From: an uncultured Desulfosoma sp.
GTDB lineage: Bacteria; Desulfobacterota; Syntrophobacteria; Syntrophobacterales; DSM-9756
DNA length: 64,000 nt
Direction of reading: 5' to 3'
NCBI GenBank assembly: GCA_937960435.1
Contig: CALGPN010000003.1
Span: 1-64,000 of the forward strand
Below are positions 28,333 through 35,460 of this stretch, piece after piece. Below the pieces are notes generated by a model. The model did not search any database. It saw nothing but the letters and a program-made list of their open reading frames with translations, and was not told where the DNA came from. Position 1 is the stretch's first letter. Each line of letters opens with the position of its first letter. Both the position numbers and the translations under genes were made by a program.

Positions 28333-28812
28333 ATGTTCAAGGTCGGGGATCTTGCCGTGTACCCTGCCCATGGCGTCGGCAAAATCGAAGCCATAGAAAC
28401 CAAGTCCATCGGCGGTCATTCCCAGGACTTTTACATCATGCGCATCCTGGAAAACGATATGAAAATCATGATCCCGGTGCAAAATGCGCACGTGGTGGGC
28501 TTGCGCCGCCTTATCGGGGTGGATGAGGTGCATAAGGTTTACGACATCTTGCGCCGTCGGGAAATTTCGGTCAATTCCACCACATGGAATCGTCGCTATC
28601 GGGAATATATGGAGAAAATCAAGACCGGATCCATCTATGAGCTGGCGGAAGTGCTCCGGGATTTGACGGTGCTCCAAAACGACAAGGAACTTAGCTTCGG
28701 GGAGCGCAAGATGCTCGAAACCGCTCGAGCCCTCTTGGTGACGGAAGTGGCCATGGCGAGGGGAGCCCAGGAAAGCCAGATTGCCTGTGAAATTGATGAA
28801 ATTCTTCAATAA
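28333..28812 (+). CDS. carD: CarD family transcription regulator (CdnL type)
   Basis: 159 residues. An N-terminal CarD/CdnL RNA polymerase-interacting domain (MFKVGDLAVYPAHGVGKIEA) binds the RNAP beta subunit. A helical C-terminal domain (about residues 75-159) contacts the promoter bubble. Family members stabilise open complexes at rRNA and housekeeping promoters. ATG 28333 follows GGGAGGT. It has its own promoter and is followed by a PIN-TRAM gene, as in many bacteria. Confidence 0.93.
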   Translation: MFKVGDLAVYPAHGVGKIEAIETKSIGGHSQDFYIMRILENDMKIMIPVQNAHVVGLRRLIGVDEVHKVYDILRRREISVNSTTWNRRYREYMEKIKTGSIYELAEVLRDLTVLQNDKELSFGERKMLETARALLVTEVAMARGAQESQIACEIDEILQ

Positions 28813-28951
28813 TCCATCCTTTCGCATTTTGGGCAATCCGTTTGAACCCAGGGGACGGCCGCCCGTTTCCTTCCTTCATTGTGTTTTTTCGCCTTAGAAC
28901 GCTTCAGGGCTTGGGGCGACGGCCATTTTATAACGAAAGGGGGTGAAATAT

Positions 28952-29977
28952 GTGACATGGGCCAGTCTTGTCACCAAGATTGTCCTGATCGTCGTGTGCA
29001 GCATCGGGGGATACCTCATCGCCGGCCAGATCGAACGGCTTGCTTCTCACTGGTGGGCCCCGTGGGCTGGGGTGGCCGTTGGGTTTTTTTTCGCTCTTTT
29101 AGCCATTTGGTTGGTCAAAACCGTTCGTCGATTGCCCATCAAGGTCCTTTTGGGAGGCACCCTGGGACTGGTGATGGGACTTTTGATCGTCAAACTCTTG
29201 AGTTTCGCTTTTATCGGCATTGAGAACACCACGATCCGCGTGGCCAGTTCCGTGGTCCTTGTCTGCATTTTCGGCTATGTGGGCGTCGTCCTGGGCAGCA
29301 TCAAGATCGAAGAACTGGGGTGGCCGAGTCGGCCTTTTTTTCATCGGACGTGGGGGCGAGGTGCCTCGCTCAAGATCCTGGACACCAGTGTCATCATCGA
29401 CGGACGTATTGTGGACATTGTTCAAGCCGGCTTTTTGGAAGGCGTCTTGGTGATCCCTGAATTTGTGCTCCAAGAACTGCAGCATATCGCCGACAGTCCC
29501 GAGGCGACTCGAAAACTTCGCGGTCGAAGGGGCTTGGATATGCTGAAGAAGCTCCAAGAGGAGAAATTGGCCGAGATTCGCATTGAAAGACAGGATTTCC
29601 CCCATCTTAACGATGTGGACGCCAAACTCATGGCCCTGGCAGTACGCCTGAACGCCTCCATCGTGACCAACGATTATAACTTGTCCAAAGTCGCGGAGGT
29701 GCAGGGGATTCCTGTGCTCAACATCAACCGGTTGGCGAACGCTCTGCGGCCCGTGGTGCTGCCGGGGGAAGTGCTCCGTCTGCAGATCCTCAAAGAAGGG
29801 AAGGAAGAAGGCCAGGGAATCGCTTACTTGGAAGACGGCACCATGGTGGTGGTGGAAAACGCGGCCAAATTGCTGGGGCAGGAGGTGGAGGCTTCCGTGA
29901 CCAGTATTTTACAGACCACAGGGGGCCGCATGATCTTCACCACCCTCAAACCGTCGGAATCGGGTCGGCGGCATTAG
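28952..29977 (+). CDS. PIN-TRAM domain membrane protein (YacL-like)
   Basis: About 341 residues. Four hydrophobic segments lie in the first 110 residues. A PIN nuclease domain follows, with acidic residues in LDTSVIIDGRIVD, an internal DVDAKLMALA and TNDYNLSKVA, and then a C-terminal TRAM RNA-binding domain. The AAAGGGGG site ends one base before GTG 28943 but is nine bases from GTG 28952, so the latter is favoured. The family is a conserved partner of CarD. A ribonuclease role at the membrane is probable but unproven. Confidence 0.9.
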   Translation: MTWASLVTKIVLIVVCSIGGYLIAGQIERLASHWWAPWAGVAVGFFFALLAIWLVKTVRRLPIKVLLGGTLGLVMGLLIVKLLSFAFIGIENTTIRVASSVVLVCIFGYVGVVLGSIKIEELGWPSRPFFHRTWGRGASLKILDTSVIIDGRIVDIVQAGFLEGVLVIPEFVLQELQHIADSPEATRKLRGRRGLDMLKKLQEEKLAEIRIERQDFPHLNDVDAKLMALAVRLNASIVTNDYNLSKVAEVQGIPVLNINRLANALRPVVLPGEVLRLQILKEGKEEGQGIAYLEDGTMVVVENAAKLLGQEVEASVTSILQTTGGRMIFTTLKPSESGRRH

Positions 29978-29984
29978 GCGTCCC

Positions 29985-31028
29985 ATGCACCACGCTGCAC
30001 CCGCACCACGGATTTTTCACGTCCAGGCGCCGGATTCAGGACAGCGCCTGGACGTTTTTTTGAGTGCTCGAGATCCCGATCGATCCCGATCGCAATACAA
30101 AAAATGGATCGAAGCGGGACACGTCTTGGTCAACGGGGCCCGGGTCAAGACGAGCTACGTGCTTCAGGCGGGGGATGAGGTCGCCGTTTGGGACATGGAG
30201 CCTTCGGGCACGGGGGACATGGTTCCGGAACCCATGGCGCTCCGCGTGCTCTTCGAAGACGATGACCTCATCGTCGTGGACAAGCCAAGCGGCTTGGTGG
30301 TCCACCCCGGAGCGGGACACGAGCGAGGCACGCTGGTTCACGGGTTGCTCGCCCATTGCGCCCGATTGGCGAGCCAAGGAGCGCCGTTACGCCCCGGTAT
30401 CGTGCATCGGCTGGACCAGGAAACCTCCGGTGTGCTGGTGGTGGCCAAAACCGACGGCGCCTATTTGGACCTCATCGAGCAATTCAAGGCTCACGAAGTG
30501 CAGAAAACCTACCTTGCCTTTGTCTATGGTCGATTTTCCCAATCCTCCGGAGAGATGCATACCCGGATCGGCCGCCATCCCAAAGACCGAAAAAAAATGG
30601 CCGTGGTGACCCGCCTGGGCAAAGAAGCCGTCACCTTGTGGCGGGTGCGGCAGGTCTGGCTCGATCTCGTTTCGCTTTTGGAGGTGCGGATCCTCACGGG
30701 ACGGACGCACCAGATCCGTGTCCACTGCCACGCCATGGGCCGCCCTGTGGTGGGGGATGAAACTTACGGGGGGGGGCTGCGTCGTGCGCAACGTCTTCCG
30801 AACCCCGCCGTTCGACAGGCCGTCTTGAGGCATGCCCGTCGGACCATGTTGCATGCGTGGCGCTTGGCCTTAAGACATCCGCGCACGGGCGAGGAGCTCC
30901 ACTTCGAAGCCCCGCTGCCAGAAGATTTTTCGAATCTCGCCGCCGCTCTTCAAGAGGCGGCAACCTCGTCGTCGCCCTTGTCCCTCGAACGAAAAAATCC
31001 TGACGCTGAGCGCCGGAAAATTCATTGA
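29985..31028 (+). CDS. rluD: RluA/RluD family pseudouridine synthase
   Basis: 347 residues. An N-terminal S4 RNA-binding domain (about residues 14-75) is followed by the catalytic domain with the Asp motif VHRLDQETSGVLVVAK, and the later LTGRTHQIRVHCHAMG. It isomerises uridines in 23S rRNA; the E. coli RluD target is helix 69. It starts seven bases after the PIN-TRAM stop. The exact target (RluD versus another RluA-type) cannot be fixed from sequence alone. Confidence 0.9.
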   Translation: MHHAAPAPRIFHVQAPDSGQRLDVFLSARDPDRSRSQYKKWIEAGHVLVNGARVKTSYVLQAGDEVAVWDMEPSGTGDMVPEPMALRVLFEDDDLIVVDKPSGLVVHPGAGHERGTLVHGLLAHCARLASQGAPLRPGIVHRLDQETSGVLVVAKTDGAYLDLIEQFKAHEVQKTYLAFVYGRFSQSSGEMHTRIGRHPKDRKKMAVVTRLGKEAVTLWRVRQVWLDLVSLLEVRILTGRTHQIRVHCHAMGRPVVGDETYGGGLRRAQRLPNPAVRQAVLRHARRTMLHAWRLALRHPRTGEELHFEAPLPEDFSNLAAALQEAATSSSPLSLERKNPDAERRKIH

Positions 31029-31092
31029 CAAGACCGCTCGGAATGGCTTTTGTTGACCCCACGAAATGATCCTCAAAGGAGTAAAGCATTCC

Positions 31093-31317
31093 ATGGCCGA
31101 GAATCGACTGGTTCACGCTTTCCAAAAGAACGCGCTCGAAGAAATCCGCGTCTCCCTCAACGTCTTTCGCGGAAAGGAATACATCGATATTCGCATCTTC
31201 TATAAGGGGGACGATGGCGAATATCACCCGTCGAAAAAAGGCGTCACTCTCTCCCCGGATCTTCTTCCCGATTTGCAGGAAGCCGTAAGAAAGTTGGAGG
31301 AAGCCCTCGAGGCGTAA
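31093..31317 (+). CDS. PC4/YdbC-like ssDNA-binding protein
   Basis: The small 74-residue protein matches the bacterial transcriptional coactivator p15 (PC4)/YdbC fold: an N-terminal strand pair (EIRVSLNVFRGKEYIDIRIF), a short turn (YKGDDGEYHPSKKGVTL) and a C-terminal helix. The family binds single-stranded nucleic acid as dimers. ATG 31093 stands 11 bases after AAGGAG; an earlier ATG at 31066 has no site. The next gene starts right at its stop. Confidence 0.82.
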   Translation: MAENRLVHAFQKNALEEIRVSLNVFRGKEYIDIRIFYKGDDGEYHPSKKGVTLSPDLLPDLQEAVRKLEEALEA

Positions 31318-31860
31318 ATGTCCGCGGACGCCTGCACTCATCGCAGCCATTTTGTTTGGTGCGTCAAGGAGGAACGTTTTGTTCCGCTGCTGCGATGCCT
31401 GACATGCCGCCTCTCTTGCGGGGTTTCCTCATCCGAAGCCGCGGATCTCCAGGCCGCTCGTTGGATAGCGGCCGGAAAAATCAAGGAGGCTTATACCATG
31501 AAACCTAAGGCTCGACCTCTTGCGGTTGAGGAGCACAGCCCGTCGCGATACTTTATCGTGGAAAATGGGACGGTTCGGGATTTGGAACCGGAAGAATACA
31601 GCCGAACCCCGGTGTATGAAACCGTGGGAAGCTATAGCGTGGAACGGCGTTTTGTGAAGCCGGAGGAGAAGGTGGAAATTGTTTACGAGGGCAAAAGACC
31701 GCCCAAGCAAACCGTCCCTGTCCTCGTCTCGCACAACGGCACCGCGACGGTGCTTTCCTCATGGAACGATCTGGAATCCCACCCGGAAAGCCTCGCGGAA
31801 GTCAAAGAGGTGCGAGTTGCCAGAGCCGTCAAGCAGGTCTTTGTCCTGAAGGCTCTCTAG
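31318..31860 (+). CDS. Uncharacterised Cys-rich protein, possibly with two start sites
   Basis: 180 residues from ATG 31318, which abuts the PC4 stop. The N-terminal 35 residues hold Cys6, Cys15, Cys27, Cys30 and Cys34 (a CLTCRLSC core), which could bind a metal. From residue 61 the protein is a charged beta-rich domain. An ideal AAGGAGG at 31483-31489 lies eight bases before the in-frame ATG 31498, so a 120-residue form without the Cys region may be the main or a second product. I recognise no named family. Confidence 0.65.
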   Translation: MSADACTHRSHFVWCVKEERFVPLLRCLTCRLSCGVSSSEAADLQAARWIAAGKIKEAYTMKPKARPLAVEEHSPSRYFIVENGTVRDLEPEEYSRTPVYETVGSYSVERRFVKPEEKVEIVYEGKRPPKQTVPVLVSHNGTATVLSSWNDLESHPESLAEVKEVRVARAVKQVFVLKAL

Positions 31861-32128
31861 GATGAGCCGAGAACGGGCAAGGCGCCTTCGCAGCTTGGGG
31901 TTTCATAGCCCGTAGGCTACTGAGTACGGTGGGGGCACGTGGAACGATTCAGTGCCGATTGAGAAACGTCGACGTTGATGGATGCGCACGCTCCGCCGAA
32001 AAATTATCCAGCAGCTGCATAAGCTTCCTGCACAGGTCTAAGCCGATGTCCTCTCAACCTATCCCTGCCGCCTCGGCGCCGAGCGATGCGACCGCCCTTC
32101 GGTTGTGCGGGGAGAGCACCCTGTTTGC

Positions 32129-32155
32129 GTTGGGGTTCGCTACGCTCACCCCAAC
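32129..32155. repeat. Short palindromic repeat with TTCGCTACGCTC core
   Basis: An 8-bp stem GTTGGGGT/ACCCCAAC encloses TCGCTACGCTC. A related sequence, GGTTCGCTGCGCTCACC read on the complement, occurs at 35371-35387. Sequences of this type are scattered in intergenic DNA of many bacteria. I recognise the look but cannot count copies here. There is no T run, so it is not a terminator. Confidence 0.55.
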
Positions 32156-32265
32156 CCACCACCGCCCCTTATGAACGCCGTTATTGCCACTGGCACTGTG
32201 CTGATGAGCAGTTGCAGCGGGGGTTAGCCATTCTGGAGGAGTCCTTGAAGGAATTGACGCGCTAG
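32156..32265 (+). pseudogene. Remnant of a PLP aminotransferase C-terminus (tentative)
   Basis: The frame ending at TAG 32263-32265 translates at its end as DEQLQRGLAILEESLKELTR. This closely resembles the last helix of class I/II aminotransferases and MocR-type regulators. It has no start, and the palindromic repeat lies immediately upstream, so only a fragment remains. The identification rests on a short stretch. Confidence 0.35.
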
Positions 32266-32320
32266 TTGAGCGCGACGCGAGGCATAAGCCTGGATTGCGA
32301 ATCGAAGAGAAGGAGAAGAG

Positions 32321-34075
32321 ATGCAGGGTTTTTTTGGGCGATACTTGATGGTGAACGTGGGGGCTCGTCGCTGGGAGGTGGTGCCTCTAGACCGCGAGAG
32401 ACTTCGCCGGACTCTCGGAGGCAAAGGGCTGGCCACGCAGCTGCTTCTCGAAAAGAACCCAGCGGGCGTGGACCCTTTGTCCGCGGGAAACCACCTCATC
32501 TTTGCCCTGGGCCCTGCGAGCGATACGGCGATTTACGGGTCTTGTCGGCACGGCATTTTCTCCAAGTCGCCTCTGACGGGATTGTACGGAGAATCCTATT
32601 CGGGAGGGAGCGTCGCCATTCCCATGAGCCGCGCAGGCTTTGATGCCATCGTCATCACGGGGGCGTCGTCGACGCCCGTGTGGCTGGAAATTTCCGATTC
32701 CCGAGTGCAATTCCACGATGCGGCGGATCTGTGGGGAAAGGACACTTTCCAAGCGGAAGACGCGGTTTTGGAGCGTTGCGGTGTGGACGGGGCCGGAGCG
32801 GTGGTGATCGGACCTGCGGGGGAAAATCTGGTACGCTACGCCGTGGTGGAAAATGACTATTGGCGTTCTGCAGGCCGCTGCGGCATGGGCGCCGTCCTTG
32901 GGTCAAAGAAGATTAAGGCCGTGGTTTTTCATGGATCCAGTGCCAGACCGGTGGCCGATGAAGAGGGCATCAAAGCGTATGCTCGTCGGACCGTTAAGGA
33001 ACTCAAAGACCACAAGGCCGCCCAAGCCTATCGAACGCACGGCACTCCCATGATGGTCGCTTTGCTCAACACTGTGGGTGGCTTTCCCACGCGGTATTGG
33101 GCCAAAGGCACTTTGGCATCATGGAAAAAGATCAGTGCGGAAATTCTTGTTGACCGATTTGGGGCGCGGCCCAAATCGTGCCGCACCTGTTTTATGGGGT
33201 GTGGAAAGTTCATGGAAATTCAGGAAGGCCGCCACAAGGGTCTGAAGATTGAAGGCCCCGAATATGAAACCATTTATGCCTTTGGCGGCCTATGCGAAAT
33301 TGATGTTTTGGATGAAATCGCCCACCTCAACGACTTGTGTGACCGATTGGGCCTGGACACCATTACGGCGGGGAATATGGCGGCTTTTGCCATCGAGGCG
33401 TCCCTGCGCGGAAAGATTCAGGAGCGGCTGGATTATGGAGACGTGGACGGTATCGCCGAACTCCTTGTGAACATCAGCGAACGAAAAGGACTCGGTGATC
33501 TTTTGGCCGAGGGGATTCGACCGGCCGCAGCCACACTGGGTCTGGAAGATCTGGCTGTTCACGTCAAAGGCCTGGAACCCGCGGGCTATGATCCTCGAGC
33601 GCTCAAGGGAATGGGGCTGGCTTATGCCGTGAGTGATCGTGGCGCGTGCCATCTGCGGGCCACTTTTTACAAAGCGGAATTGGCCGGGTTGATCGATCCC
33701 CAACAAATCGAGGGCAAAGCTCAGCTATTTCTGGATTTTGAAGATCGCTGCACCCTCTTCGACTGCCTTATCCTCTGCCGGTTTTACAGGGATTTTTACC
33801 CTTGGGAAGAACTTTCCAAGATCATCGCCCTGACTACCGGCGAGGCGTTCGCCAAGGAAGATCTGCAACGCATCGCGTCCTTCGTTGTGGACAGTACCCG
33901 CCGCTTCAACCTTCGAGAAGGTCTCACGGCGGCCGACGACCGTCTACCCCGAAGGCTTCTCAATGAACCTTTGGAAGACGGACGCTGCCTCACTGAAGAG
34001 GAAATGCACCAAATGGTTCAGGACTATTACCGGCTGAGAGGGTGGAATCCGCAAGGGGTTCCGCCTGAGGCCTAA
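32321..34075 (+). CDS. aor: Aldehyde:ferredoxin oxidoreductase family tungstoenzyme
   Basis: 584 residues, near full length for AOR. The N-terminal domain binds the bis-pterin (GGKGLATQLL, GPASDTAIYGSCRHGIFSKS, YSGGSVAIPMSRAGFDAIVI). The [4Fe-4S] ligands are CRTCFMGC near residue 286 and a later Cys in the LFDCLILC region. The family oxidises aldehydes, or runs in reverse reducing carboxylates, with ferredoxin, using tungsten. ATG 32321 has a GAAGGAGA site. No ferredoxin, NAD-linked subunit or tungstate transporter gene is adjacent. Confidence 0.92.
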   Translation: MQGFFGRYLMVNVGARRWEVVPLDRERLRRTLGGKGLATQLLLEKNPAGVDPLSAGNHLIFALGPASDTAIYGSCRHGIFSKSPLTGLYGESYSGGSVAIPMSRAGFDAIVITGASSTPVWLEISDSRVQFHDAADLWGKDTFQAEDAVLERCGVDGAGAVVIGPAGENLVRYAVVENDYWRSAGRCGMGAVLGSKKIKAVVFHGSSARPVADEEGIKAYARRTVKELKDHKAAQAYRTHGTPMMVALLNTVGGFPTRYWAKGTLASWKKISAEILVDRFGARPKSCRTCFMGCGKFMEIQEGRHKGLKIEGPEYETIYAFGGLCEIDVLDEIAHLNDLCDRLGLDTITAGNMAAFAIEASLRGKIQERLDYGDVDGIAELLVNISERKGLGDLLAEGIRPAAATLGLEDLAVHVKGLEPAGYDPRALKGMGLAYAVSDRGACHLRATFYKAELAGLIDPQQIEGKAQLFLDFEDRCTLFDCLILCRFYRDFYPWEELSKIIALTTGEAFAKEDLQRIASFVVDSTRRFNLREGLTAADDRLPRRLLNEPLEDGRCLTEEEMHQMVQDYYRLRGWNPQGVPPEA

Positions 34076-34140
34076 CAGGCTGCCGAAGGTTCCTGGAGGA
34101 CGATTTCAATCTTCCTTCATGAAGCGGCAAAAACAAAAAA

Positions 34141-34165
34141 GCCGCAATCCTATTGGATTCGCGGC
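34141..34165. terminator. Bidirectional terminator between aor and tRNA-Leu
   Basis: The stem GCCGC-AATCC/GGATT-GCGGC with one bulged C and loop TATT has T-rich sequence on the right (for aor) and an A run on the left, which gives T residues for leftward transcription from tRNA-Leu. Confidence 0.85.
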
Positions 34166-34180
34166 CTTTTCTCTTTTCCC

Positions 34181-34268
34181 TGGTGCCGAAGCGGGGACTC
34201 GAACCCCGACAGGCCTAATGCCCACTAGATCCTGAATCTAGCGCGTCTACCAATTCCGCCACTTCGGC
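34181..34268 (-). tRNA. tRNA-Leu (anticodon CAG)
   Basis: A class II tRNA of 88 bases: acceptor GCCGAAG/CTTCGGC, anticodon stem CTAGA/TCTAG with loop TTCAGGA (anticodon CAG), a long variable arm, T arm CGGGG/CCCCG with TTCGAGT. CCA is encoded. Confidence 0.97.
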
Positions 34269-34288
34269 ATTATGATACAAGAAAGACA

Positions 34289-34317
34289 TTGCCTTGGAAG
34301 CGACGATAAACTATGGT
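34289..34317 (+). promoter_or_regulatory. Predicted ribF promoter
   Basis: TTGCCT (34289-34294), 17-base spacer, TATGGT (34312-34317). Transcription would begin near 34324, which excludes a start at 34313 and fits translation from ATG 34376. Confidence 0.5.
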
Positions 34318-34336
34318 AAAGAACTTCAGCTGTCAA
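34308..34336 (-). promoter_or_regulatory. Predicted tRNA-Leu promoter, overlapping the ribF promoter
   Basis: On the complement strand TTGACA (34331-34336) is followed by 17 bases and TAGTTT (34308-34313). The predicted start lies about 33 bases before the tRNA. Its -10 shares two bases with the -10 of the opposing ribF promoter. Confidence 0.65.
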
Positions 34337-34375
34337 GCGCATTTTGAGGCCAAACCGGAGGTTCCCAAAGAAGCG

Positions 34376-35329
34376 ATGAAGGTGATCCGAAGCGTGGAAG
34401 AGATTCAAAAGCCCTTGAACAACCCTGTGATGACCATCGGCAATTTTGACGGGGTTCACCGCGGCCACAAGGTGTTGTTCCAGCGCGTCGTGGATTGGGC
34501 GAAAAAGCTGGGCGGACAATCGGTGGTCATGACCTTCGATCCTCACCCGCTCCAAGTGTTGGCGCCGTCTCGAGGACCGGATTTCATCACATCGCACGGG
34601 AAAAAGCTGGAACTTATCGAGGCCGAAGGGATCGATGTGACGATTGTGATTCCCTTCAGCAAGGACTTCGCCCAGATCTCGGCCCATGACTTTGTCAAAG
34701 ACCTTTTGGTGGACCGCATCGGCATCAAGGGGATCGTCGTGGGCTACGATTACCGGTTCGGCAGAAACCGCGAAGGGGACATTCGCCTGTTGCGGGAACT
34801 GGGCGGCCGTTACGGCTTTCAGGTGGAAATGGTTTCCGGCATTGAGTTGGAAGGGACCTTGGTCAGCAGCACGGCGATTCGTCAGCTCATTCGCGACGGC
34901 GAAATCCATGAGGCGGAAAGGCTTCTGGGACGGCCCTATGAAATTGTGGGACGCGTCGTCAAGGGTCGAGAGCGGGGTCGGCTCTTGGGGTTTCCCACCG
35001 CCAACGTGGACATCCAAAAGCAAGTGCCGCCGAAACCGGGCGTGTACGCCGTGGAGGTGGACATGGATGGGGAAATCTACATGGGCGCGGCCAACTTCGG
35101 GTGGAACCCCACCTTCGGCGATCCCACACCGTCTTTGGAAGTGCACGTGCTGGATTTCGACGGCAATTTGTACGGTAAGGAAATCGCCGTCCGTTTTGTC
35201 GAACGCATTCGGGATGAAAGGCGTTTTCCCGGTCCGGACGCTCTTGTAACCCAAATCCGAAAGGACGTGGAAACCGTCCGCAGCATCCTCACTGCCAAAA
35301 AGCCCATGGCCCTCGCTGCATCCGGCTGA
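34376..35329 (+). CDS. ribF: Bifunctional riboflavin kinase / FAD synthetase
   Basis: 317 residues. The N-terminal nucleotidyltransferase domain makes FAD from FMN (MTIGNFDGVHRGHKVLF, VMTFDPHPLQVL, VVGYDYRFGRNREGD, LVSSTAIRQLI). The C-terminal RFK domain makes FMN (GRVVKGRERGRLLGFPTANV, GVYAVEVD, then the catalytic NPTFG). ATG 34376 matches family length; an earlier in-frame ATG 34313 lies inside the promoter. It converges with hflX. Confidence 0.95.
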   Translation: MKVIRSVEEIQKPLNNPVMTIGNFDGVHRGHKVLFQRVVDWAKKLGGQSVVMTFDPHPLQVLAPSRGPDFITSHGKKLELIEAEGIDVTIVIPFSKDFAQISAHDFVKDLLVDRIGIKGIVVGYDYRFGRNREGDIRLLRELGGRYGFQVEMVSGIELEGTLVSSTAIRQLIRDGEIHEAERLLGRPYEIVGRVVKGRERGRLLGFPTANVDIQKQVPPKPGVYAVEVDMDGEIYMGAANFGWNPTFGDPTPSLEVHVLDFDGNLYGKEIAVRFVERIRDERRFPGPDALVTQIRKDVETVRSILTAKKPMALAASG

Positions 35330-35370
35330 TGCACGGGCCCGGGGCCGTTGGCTCTCGACCCACGCCGTCA

Positions 35371-35387
35371 GGTGAGCGCAGCGAACC
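35371..35387 (-). repeat. Second copy of the TTCGCTRCGCTC repeat core
   Basis: The complement reads GGTTCGCTGCGCTCACC, matching the core and one stem arm of the palindrome at 32129-32155, with A replaced by G in the centre. It lies between ribF and hflX. Confidence 0.4.
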
Positions 35388-35420
35388 TCAAAAAAATCCC
35401 CACTTCCATGCCTCCCCCAT

Positions 35421-35460
35421 GCCTCAGGACACCGCCAGCGGGGTTCTGAGGCTTTTTTCT
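35421..35460 (+). terminator. Rightward terminator for ribF inside the hflX 3' end
   Basis: GCCTCAG (35421-35427) pairs with CTGAGGC (35446-35452), with partial pairing inside, and is followed by six T residues. It acts rightward, yet most of it is the last coding part of hflX on the other strand. Confidence 0.75.

Larger units (their letters stand above)
31861..32320 (+). other. Degenerate intergenic stretch before aor
   Basis: 460 bases with no intact gene. It holds a short palindromic repeat (32129-32155), a probable remnant of an aminotransferase C-terminus just behind it, and a frame near 31995-32040 whose translation RRKIIQQLHKLPAQV resembles the first helix of small antitoxin-like (DUF2281-type) proteins but soon meets a stop. 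The pattern looks like gene decay. No Moco or tungsten riboswitch could be identified. Confidence 0.45.

Noticed and set aside
32129-32155. Palindrome as an intrinsic terminator
   Set aside because: Loop of 11 bases and no T run on either strand.
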